A stretch of 7,522 nucleotides of DNA from Nitrospirota bacterium (GTDB taxonomy: Bacteria; Nitrospirota; UBA9217): contig JAJYKN010000052.1 in NCBI GenBank assembly GCA_021788515.1, positions 1 to 7,522 on the forward strand, written 5' to 3'. Positions 1 to 4,753 of the stretch are shown one piece after another. Positions within the stretch are counted from its first letter, which is position 1. Each line of letters starts with the position of its first letter. Under the pieces are notes generated by a model. That model did no database searches, was not told the origin of the DNA, and worked only from the letters and a program-made list of their open reading frames with translations. Position numbers and translations under genes: made by a program.

Positions 1-81
1 GGCGGCACAGGTACCGGAATATCGACCGGCGGTACCGGGACCGGAATAGTAACCGGCGGTACAGGGACCAATGTAACGCCG
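1..81 (+). repeat. Three 27-bp tandem units encoding a Gly/Thr linker
   Basis: Units at 1-27, 28-54 and 55-81 each begin GGCGG(C/T)AC and encode GGTGTGIST, GGTGTGIVT and GGTGTNVTP. The third unit has diverged at its end. The array starts at the window edge and probably continues upstream. It is in frame and gives a flexible spacer between the unseen N-terminus and the first folded domain. Confidence 0.8.
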
Positions 82-885
82 ATGAACGGACTGATCAGCG
101 GGACAGCATCTAATGGTCCCTTGGCAGGCGGAACGGTAATGGCATTCGCAATCAACAACGGAACCAAGGGTGCGCAACTCGCAAGCGGAGTGACGGACAC
201 AGAGGGCAACTTTACGATGTCTCTCGGCAATTACTCCGGTCCGGTCATGCTTCTGATGTCTGGAGGTACGTATACTGATTTGGCGACAGGCACTCCGATG
301 ACCATGACAGCAGGCAACGTGATGACCGCCCTTGTGCCCTCGATGTCGACGGGCTCTACGATAACGGGGATTCAGATCACCCCGCTCACTTCGATGGCCC
401 AGGTGATGGCGCAGAATATGGCGGGCGGCATGATGAGTGCAAATATTACCGCAGCGAACACGGCGGTAGGGAACTACTTCATGGTGTCTGATATCCTCTC
501 TACGCAGCCGATGAACACGCTTGTAACGGGATCGGGAACGGGCGCAACTTTAGATATGAGGAATTATGGAATCGCGCTAGCTGCCATGTCCCAGTACGCC
601 GAAAGCATCGGCATGACCAACTCATCAGGAATAATAGCAGCCATGATGAATGATGCATCAGACGGCATCATGAACGGCAAAATGGGCGGCACATCTATAA
701 CCACGGGAATGGGAGGCGGCATGATGGGCGGCGGCAGCACTATGATGCAATCTACGGCTGGTACGAGCGAGCTGGCAACCGCGATGACAACGTTCATGGG
801 GTCAACAATGAATAAATCAGGACTTACTGCAACAGACGTGCAGTCGCTCATAAACCAGTTGACCGCCTCCAATGGAACCATCTAG
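1..885 (+). CDS. Met-rich secreted/surface protein, 5'-truncated by window edge
   Basis: The reading frame is open from base 1, so the true start lies upstream; 294 residues are visible. Residues 1-27 are a Gly/Thr-rich linker made of three 9-residue units (GGTGTGIST type). Residues about 28-110 (NGLISGTASNGPLAGGTV, then GVTDTEGNFTMSL) resemble a carboxypeptidase-regulatory-like or other Ig-like beta-sandwich of exported proteins. The rest looks helical (ITPLTSMAQVMAQNM, TAANTAVGNYFMVSDIL) and includes a MGGGMMGGGSTMM stretch at residues 237-249. From residue 28 on I count 31 Met in 267 residues and no Cys, His or Trp. The linker and domain style fit an exported lipoprotein, but the signal peptide is outside the window. 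It ends 10 bases before the next gene and shares its terminator. I know of no assigned function; binding of Cu+/Ag+ through Met is an inference from composition. Confidence 0.8.
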   Translation, partial: GGTGTGISTGGTGTGIVTGGTGTNVTPMNGLISGTASNGPLAGGTVMAFAINNGTKGAQLASGVTDTEGNFTMSLGNYSGPVMLLMSGGTYTDLATGTPMTMTAGNVMTALVPSMSTGSTITGIQITPLTSMAQVMAQNMAGGMMSANITAANTAVGNYFMVSDILSTQPMNTLVTGSGTGATLDMRNYGIALAAMSQYAESIGMTNSSGIIAAMMNDASDGIMNGKMGGTSITTGMGGGMMGGGSTMMQSTAGTSELATAMTTFMGSTMNKSGLTATDVQSLINQLTASNGTI

Positions 886-890
886 GAAAG
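884..890 (+). promoter_or_regulatory. Ribosome binding site choosing the ATG at 896
   Basis: AGGAAAG lies 5 bases upstream of the ATG at 896 and overlaps the TAG stop (883-885) of the preceding gene. The in-frame ATG at 872 lies inside the upstream gene and has no such site, so 896 is preferred. Confidence 0.6.
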
Positions 891-895
891 ACAAT

Positions 896-1114
896 ATGGG
901 CAATCAAAGAGGCGAAGTCGTTACCGCCGTCATGGTGGTCATGATGTGCGTGATGATGATCTTCGGCGGGATGCATATGTTTCACGGAGAGCATAGGGCT
1001 CTGGAAGATCACGCGAAGATCGATCATAAGCATAGTCGTGATGAAGACATGCAGCACATGCGCGGCAGCGGCAATGAACAAGCTTCTGCCCCTGACCAAG
1101 GGGAAGATAAATAG
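896..1114 (+). CDS. Small Met/His-rich single-span membrane protein
   Basis: This 72-residue protein begins MGNQRGEVV. One hydrophobic span covers about residues 8-25, followed by a charged tail rich in His, Asp and Glu. Methionines at 13, 16, 17, 20 and 21 fall at i, i+3/i+4, i+7/i+8 and so should line one face of the helix, with Cys18 beside them. Just outside the span come M26, H27, M28, H30 and H33, then H39, H44, H46, M52, H54 and M55. In total there are 10 Met and 7 His. The short N-terminus contains Arg5, so topology is uncertain. An extension to the ATG at 872 would add 8 residues but lacks a ribosome site. The gene follows the Met-rich exported protein by 10 bases and is followed by a terminator, so the two are probably co-transcribed. 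I do not recognise a named family. Metal binding is inferred from composition. Confidence 0.7.
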   Translation: MGNQRGEVVTAVMVVMMCVMMIFGGMHMFHGEHRALEDHAKIDHKHSRDEDMQHMRGSGNEQASAPDQGEDK

Positions 1115-1159
1115 GAAGAACGGCGTCTTACCGCGTTCAGTTCTTTAGGTGCACTAGGG

Positions 1160-1191
1160 GGCAGTCGGATAACATCCGACTGCCTTTTTTT
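1160..1191 (+). terminator. Strong intrinsic terminator of the Met-rich pair
   Basis: A perfect 11-bp stem (GGCAGTCGGAT at 1160-1170 pairing with 1174-1184) closes a 3-base AAC loop and runs straight into seven T (1185-1191). There is no T-run on the opposite strand, so it should act only on plus-strand transcription and not on ald, which ends at 1230. Confidence 0.92.
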
Positions 1192-1229
1192 ACCATCCAA
1201 TCAATTCTGCCGTAGATGAAATCTTCAAC

Positions 1230-2318
1230 TTATCCCCTCGCAATCCCCAGCGACTCCGCCAATGTCTTGTTCATGATCCTGCCTTCGTAGGTATTCAGAG
1301 CGCTCTTGATGACGGGGTCCTCCTGCACTGCTTTTCTGATGCCCTCCTGCACAAGCGTTTTGATATAGGGCAGCGTGGCGTTCGTGAGCGCCAGGGTCGA
1401 GGTCCGGGGATAGGCTCCCGGCATGTTCGCAACGCAGTAGTGCACGATCCCATCAACAACAAAGACGGGATCGTCATGGGTCGTCGGCCGGGACGTTTCG
1501 ACGCATCCGCCCTGGTCCACAGCCACATCCACGATCACCGAGCCTTTTTTCATGTTTTTGAGCATCTCCCGGGAGATCAGGATCGGCGTCCTTCCCCCGG
1601 GAACGAGAACTGCGCCGATGATGATATCGGCGTCCGAGATTTCCTCTTCCAGGGCATGGACGGTCATGGGCAGGGTCCGGACCCGTCCTTTGAACAGCTC
1701 ATCGATCCGCTGGAACCCGGCAGTGTCCTTGTTGATCACGACGGTTTCCATGCCCAGACCCGAGCTTACGCGGGCCGCGTTTGTCCCCACAACGCCGGCG
1801 CCGAGGATAACGATCTTGCCCGGTCGCACGCCCGAGACGCCGGTGGGAAGCACACCGGACCCGCCCTTGAACTTCTGGAGATAGAACGCTGCCATGAGCG
1901 GCGCCATCCTGCCCGCGATCTCGCTCATGGGCGCCAGGAGCGGGAGCCTGTTGTCGAGCATGAGCGTTTCATACGCAAGGCCGGCCACTTTTTTCGCGAG
2001 CAGGTGTTTCGTCAGCCCGGGGTTCGGCGCCAGGTGGAGGTAGGTGAACAGCGCCACGCCTTCGCGAAGGAGGGGGAACTCCTCATGCACGGGCTCCTTT
2101 ACCTTGACGATCAGATCTGCCCGTCCGAAGACCGATTCCCTCGGCGCGATCTCGGCCCCGGACTTCAGGTATTCAGCGTCAAGAAAACCGCTGCCCTCTC
2201 CCGCCGTTGTTTCGACGAGCACCGTATTTCCCTGTCTGATCAGTTCACGGGCGCCCACGGGTGTTATGCCGACGCGAAACTCTTCAACTTTTATCTCTTT
2301 GGGAACTCCGATGATCAT
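1230..2318 (-). CDS. ald: Alanine dehydrogenase
   Basis: This enzyme interconverts L-alanine + NAD+ + water with pyruvate + ammonium + NADH in the cytoplasm. The 362 residues fit the usual 360-375. The N-terminus MIIGVPKEIK is typical, and the residues known to be catalytic in the family are in register: Arg15, Lys74, His95 (in TYLHLAP) and Asp268 (in VDVAVDQGG). The Rossmann loop is GAGVVG (173-178). Other family marks are LLAPMSEIAGR (127-137), SRPTTHDDP and YCVANMPGAYPRTST. One oddity is that the Asp at the end of the second Rossmann strand (VLDIN in Mycobacterium tuberculosis) is Asn196 here (VVINK). An open frame extends 61 codons upstream, but the ATG at 2318 matches the family N-terminus and has AGAGGA 6 bases upstream. 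The gene diverges from the DUF4337 gene. I see no terminator of its own. Confidence 0.96.
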   Translation of the reverse strand: MIIGVPKEIKVEEFRVGITPVGARELIRQGNTVLVETTAGEGSGFLDAEYLKSGAEIAPRESVFGRADLIVKVKEPVHEEFPLLREGVALFTYLHLAPNPGLTKHLLAKKVAGLAYETLMLDNRLPLLAPMSEIAGRMAPLMAAFYLQKFKGGSGVLPTGVSGVRPGKIVILGAGVVGTNAARVSSGLGMETVVINKDTAGFQRIDELFKGRVRTLPMTVHALEEEISDADIIIGAVLVPGGRTPILISREMLKNMKKGSVIVDVAVDQGGCVETSRPTTHDDPVFVVDGIVHYCVANMPGAYPRTSTLALTNATLPYIKTLVQEGIRKAVQEDPVIKSALNTYEGRIMNKTLAESLGIARG

Positions 2319-2324
2319 GTCCGG

Positions 2325-2330
2325 TCCTCT
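2325..2330 (-). promoter_or_regulatory. Ribosome binding site of ald
   Basis: On the minus strand AGAGGA sits 6 bases before the ATG at 2318. It decides the start against upstream in-frame ATG codons of a longer open frame beginning at 2501. Confidence 0.75.
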
Positions 2331-2359
2331 TGGCAGCGTTGACCGCACCGCCTGTTGAA

Positions 2360-2388
2360 ATAGTAGCATAGCCAGAGCCGGTTTGCCA
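2360..2388 (-). promoter_or_regulatory. Weak candidate sigma-70 promoter for ald
   Basis: On the minus strand, TGGCAA (2388-2383) and TACTAT (2365-2360) are separated by 17 bases. This would give a leader of about 35 bases. The -35 match is poor (3 of 6), and TATGCT at 2370-2365 is an alternative -10 without a -35, so this is only a candidate. Confidence 0.3.
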
Positions 2389-2409
2389 TGAGATCGCTCC
2401 ATGAAGGTC

Positions 2410-2438
2410 TTGACTCCGAAAACGATTTTCGGTAGTAT
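2410..2438 (+). promoter_or_regulatory. Sigma-70-type promoter of the DUF4337 gene with dyad in spacer
   Basis: TTGACT (2410-2415, 5 of 6 to consensus) and TAGTAT (2433-2438, 4 of 6) are separated by exactly 17 bases. The spacer itself (2416-2432) is a perfect dyad, CCGAAAA-CGA-TTTTCGG. The predicted start is near 2445, about 32 bases before the ATG at 2477. The placement of the dyad suggests an operator for a dimeric regulator, which is an inference. Confidence 0.65.
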
Positions 2439-2476
2439 GTGCCTTCGGAAAATCATGTTGCCCGGGAGGAAAATGT

Positions 2477-3001
2477 ATGGCGGAGGAAAAAAAGGAACCA
2501 TGGCTCAACTATCTTGCGCTCACCACAGTGATCTTCGCTGTCTGTGCAACGCTTTCAACGCTCAAGGGCGGAGGGTATGGTTCGAAGGCGGTGATGTCCC
2601 AGGCCCAGGCTTCGGACCAGTGGTCCTACTATCAGTCCAAGAGCGTCAAGGGGTATCTTTATGAACTGCAGCGGGACAAACTGGACCTGGAATTAAAAAT
2701 AGGGGGCCGCGGAGCAGCCGAGTACCGGAAAAAAATCGCATTTTACCAGGATGAGATAAACCGGTATAAGGGAGAGAAAGAAGAGATCATGAAAAAGGCC
2801 CAGGCGCTTGAGGCGACCCGTGATGATGCTCAGAAACATTCCGGAGCTTTCGGTCTTGCCGCCATGTTCCTTCAAATAGCCATTCTGCTCTCTTCCATAG
2901 CTGCTCTCATGAAGAAAAAACTGTTCTGGTTCATCGGGGTTGCGGGAGGATGCGTCGGGCTGGTGTATTTCTTTAACGGTTTTTTGCTCTTTATCAAGTA
3001 A
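2477..3001 (+). CDS. DUF4337-type membrane protein
   Basis: The 174-residue protein has one hydrophobic segment near the N-terminus (about 12-29), a charged, probably coiled-coil middle (about 60-122), and two C-terminal spans (about 125-144 and 149-172). The stretch at 45-55 (ASDQWSYYQSK), after ATLSTLKGGGYGSKA, is the hallmark I associate with DUF4337, a bacterial family without a known biochemical function. The start has GGGAGGA (2464-2470) six bases upstream. The gene is alone on its strand, diverges from ald, and is convergent with the LysM gene. The architecture suggests an inner-membrane protein with a helical soluble domain. No catalytic motif is visible. Confidence 0.82.
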   Translation: MAEEKKEPWLNYLALTTVIFAVCATLSTLKGGGYGSKAVMSQAQASDQWSYYQSKSVKGYLYELQRDKLDLELKIGGRGAAEYRKKIAFYQDEINRYKGEKEEIMKKAQALEATRDDAQKHSGAFGLAAMFLQIAILLSSIAALMKKKLFWFIGVAGGCVGLVYFFNGFLLFIK

Positions 3002-3008
3002 AGGGCCT

Positions 3009-3062
3009 GCAGGGGGCGGCAGGCCTGCCGCCCCCTGCTCTGTAATGGGCCGATCATTTTTT
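3009..3062. terminator. 30-bp perfect palindrome between convergent genes, likely terminator
   Basis: Bases 3009-3038 form a perfect GC-rich palindrome (15-base arms, centre GGCC). It lies 7 bases after the DUF4337 stop and 25 bases beyond the end of the LysM gene. On the plus strand the nearest T-run (six T, 3057-3062) is 18 bases past the stem. On the minus strand only a short T-run follows (CCCTTTACTT). It is probably a shared bidirectional terminator or mRNA 3'-end stabiliser, but neither side is a textbook stem plus T-run. Confidence 0.55.
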
Positions 3063-3063
3063 C

Positions 3064-4413
3064 CTATTGTTCAAAATCTATTTGGTTTCCTCTTCCCATC
3101 TCTTCCCTGCTTTTGGTTACGACGGCGGTAGCGGTATCTTCCTTTACCAGGAAGACCTGGACTTCACCGATCTTTTTTCTCGGGAACCCTTTCTTTGCCG
3201 GTCTTGCATACACGAGGAACCGGTCCCCCGGTTCAACTCCGTCGACGCTCCCCTTGTCCAGGTATACAATGTCCGTTTGCGCGTTAATGCTGTGATGGTC
3301 AGCCGTTTCGAGGATGTACCCTGAAATATCTTTTGCTCTTTTCCCCTTTGGCGGGTAGACGAGGGCCGGTTCCTGATAGGGCGTCAGCAGATCGTTTTTG
3401 CCGATGGCATCGAAAGAGAGCGTGATCCGGGCCGTCAGCACGTCACTGGAGTCCTTTGCCGTGATCTGGAGAATGCCCATCCCGCGAATGAGCCGTCCGT
3501 ACTTTTTCCCGGTTATCGGATGGCGCACTTTCTGAAGCGGCGCGTAGATCAGGTACTTGTCGCCGACATTCACGTTTTCCTGGTTTTTGACCTTGACATA
3601 CACGATGTCATCATACGCATAGGTGGTTTTTCCCGTCTCAGCCGCACCGACGATGGCGCCTTCGTTTTCTACACTATTTACAAATCCGGCGCGGAGCATG
3701 GAATATTTGTCGATGATCGGAACCGGTTGCTCCACGGGCGCGATGATGCCGCCGGCTTCTTCCTGCGTCGCTTCTTCCGGCGCCGCTGCAGGAGGGGCTG
3801 CCGGAGGAGCGGGTTTTGGACTCGCGGTCTGCGCAGAAGCAACGCTTTCAAGCGGAGCCGGTTCCTGTACCGGGGCCGCTTCTTCCCTGGCAACTTCCTT
3901 TGGGGCAGCCTCAGCCGGAGCCTGCATAGCCCGCTCAATCGGCGCCATGCTGGGGATGGAAAGGTTGTTCCCGGCGTAGATGAGGTCAGGGTTGGTTATG
4001 CCTGGATTTGCCTTCCAGATAAAGGGCCAGAGAAAGGGATCCTTCAGAAAGGTGTTTGCGATGTCCCAGAGGGTGTCCCCCTGCTTGATGGTGTATTGGG
4101 CAGCCGGAGCGGGCGCAGCAGCGGGTTCCGCAGCAGCGGGTTCTGGAACAGCGGGTGCGGTAACAGTGGGTGCGTTAGCAGTGGGTTCCGCAGCAGGCAA
4201 GACCGCTCCTTCCTGCGGCTCAGTTTGTTCCTGCGGTTGTTTTTCCGGCGTTGCGGCAATGCCCGGAGAAGCCTGGTCCTGGGGTGCCGGTTTTGCGGCG
4301 TGCTGAGCAACAGGGCCGCCATTCTGCTCCTGAGAGAGGGAGATGCCGGGAAAGAGCATGCAAAGAAGAACGATGCATCCTGCCTGCGTAAGCCTATTCA
4401 ACCGAGTGGTCAT
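3064..4413 (-). CDS. Exported LysM-domain protein with Pro/Ala/Glu-rich linkers
   Basis: The 449-residue protein starts with a signal peptide (about 1-27; Arg4 and Arg7, a hydrophobic core, cleavage likely near SLS/QEQ; no convincing lipobox). A Pro/Ala/Glu-rich spacer (about 28-105) includes pentapeptide repeats. One LysM domain follows at 107-154 (YTIKQGDTLWDIA, then PFLWPFIWKANP and IYAGNNLSIP), a fold known to bind peptidoglycan glycan chains. A second Pro/Ala spacer (about 160-225) leads to a beta-rich C-terminal region (about 230-445). Within it, VNVGDKYLIYAP and VEPGDRFLVYARP look like two related small beta domains, reminiscent of the C-terminal domain of FlgT-like proteins. The start is supported by AGGAGG five bases upstream of the ATG at 4413. 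The protein is probably periplasmic and wall-associated; its exact role is unknown. Transcription probably starts near 4636, giving a long leader. Confidence 0.88.
   Translation of the reverse strand: MTTRLNRLTQAGCIVLLCMLFPGISLSQEQNGGPVAQHAAKPAPQDQASPGIAATPEKQPQEQTEPQEGAVLPAAEPTANAPTVTAPAVPEPAAAEPAAAPAPAAQYTIKQGDTLWDIANTFLKDPFLWPFIWKANPGITNPDLIYAGNNLSIPSMAPIERAMQAPAEAAPKEVAREEAAPVQEPAPLESVASAQTASPKPAPPAAPPAAAPEEATQEEAGGIIAPVEQPVPIIDKYSMLRAGFVNSVENEGAIVGAAETGKTTYAYDDIVYVKVKNQENVNVGDKYLIYAPLQKVRHPITGKKYGRLIRGMGILQITAKDSSDVLTARITLSFDAIGKNDLLTPYQEPALVYPPKGKRAKDISGYILETADHHSINAQTDIVYLDKGSVDGVEPGDRFLVYARPAKKGFPRKKIGEVQVFLVKEDTATAVVTKSREEMGRGNQIDFEQ
4115..4189 (-). repeat. Five 15-bp tandem units in the LysM-protein linker
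   Basis: Units at 4115-4129, 4130-4144, 4145-4159, 4160-4174 and 4175-4189 share a (G/T)NA(G/A)CAG(C/T)GGGT core on the plus strand, and a partial unit follows at 4190-4197. The period is five codons, so the coding strand reads pentapeptides such as EPAAA, EPAAA and APAVP. Length changes by unit slippage would keep the frame and only alter spacer length. Confidence 0.8.
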
Positions 4414-4643
4414 TCCTGCCTCCTGACTTTTTTCTGTTTATTGAACCGGGATGGGGCGGCTGCGCCGGCGCGCATGAAAAGGAGCGCCGGAAGGGAAGGG
4501 TGACAAAAAAACTCATGTCGGAACGCATTACGCAGAAATCCTCTCCCTGCTGCAAGGCCCGCGGCCGGGCTTGCGATCCAAAGTTTAAGGCAGCATCCGT
4601 TTCGCGGAACTTGAGGCAATCCAGCGAGGCCATTTTCGCTAAA

Positions 4644-4671
4644 GATATACGAGAAACCTCTTGTTTGTCAA
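4644..4671 (-). promoter_or_regulatory. Sigma-70 promoter for the LysM gene
   Basis: On the minus strand a perfect TTGACA (4671-4666) is followed after 16 bases by TATATC (4649-4644), or after 18 bases by TATCTT (4647-4642). The predicted start is near 4636. A 6-bp dyad (CTCTTG at 4658-4663, CAAGAG at 4669-4674, 5-base gap) overlaps the -35 box and could be a regulator site. Confidence 0.55.
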
Positions 4672-4715
4672 GAGAATAAATGGGAATTGAGCGAAACAAA
4701 GCACCAAACGAGACC

Positions 4716-4744
4716 TTGCTTTTGCCAGGCGTTTTTGGTATTCT
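4716..4744 (+). promoter_or_regulatory. Extended -10 promoter abutting the kinase start
   Basis: TTGCTT (4716-4721) lies 17 bases before TATTCT (4739-4744), which is preceded by TGG, giving an extended -10 (TGGTATTCT). The expected transcription start is about 4751 (A), only three bases before the ATG at 4754. The mRNA would therefore be nearly leaderless, in keeping with the lack of a ribosome site there. Confidence 0.55.
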
Positions 4745-4753
4745 GCCTCTACA

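Larger units (their letters stand above)
4414..4753. other. 340-base divergent intergenic region, no convincing gene
   Basis: It separates the LysM gene (minus) from the kinase gene (plus). It holds a promoter for each, and on the LysM side a leader of about 220 bases. Two GC-rich hairpins can form there: arms 4465-4471 and 4484-4490 (CCGGCGC/GCGCCGG, 12-base loop), and 4552-4574 (9 bp with one bulged G, loop CGGC). A run of seven A lies at 4505-4511. Open frames here use weak starts and lack ribosome sites, so I do not call a gene. Confidence 0.6.

Noticed and set aside
1..81. CRISPR-like array
   Set aside because: The units are contiguous, without spacers, and in frame with the protein; they encode a Gly/Thr linker.
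564..881. Minus-strand frame opposite the Met-rich protein
   Set aside because: Pro/Ile/Val-rich mirror of the Met/Gly codons, with no ribosome site and no supporting context.
848..1099. His-rich minus-strand frame opposite the small membrane protein
   Set aside because: Its His run is the reverse complement of ATG/GTG-rich coding sequence on the plus strand; the plus-strand frame has the ribosome site and terminator.
1440..2342. 300-codon open frame on the plus strand opposite ald
   Set aside because: It lies wholly antisense to a clear alanine dehydrogenase, its product is Arg/His/Asp-rich without a recognisable domain, and it has no ribosome site. It is a by-product of codon bias.
2319..2501. 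61-codon N-terminal extension of ald
   Set aside because: The extension matches nothing in the family, crosses the divergent promoter region, and the ATG at 2318 has a good ribosome site.
4410..4619. 69-codon minus-strand frame overlapping the LysM start by ATGA
   Set aside because: Rejected as a gene because it begins with TTG, has no ribosome site and no recognisable sequence; mentioned only as part of the leader observation.
4716..4740. Sigma-54 promoter before the NtrY-like kinase or in the ald upstream region
   Set aside because: TGGCA-like pieces occur, but none is followed at the right distance by TTGC, so the -24/-12 pattern is absent.
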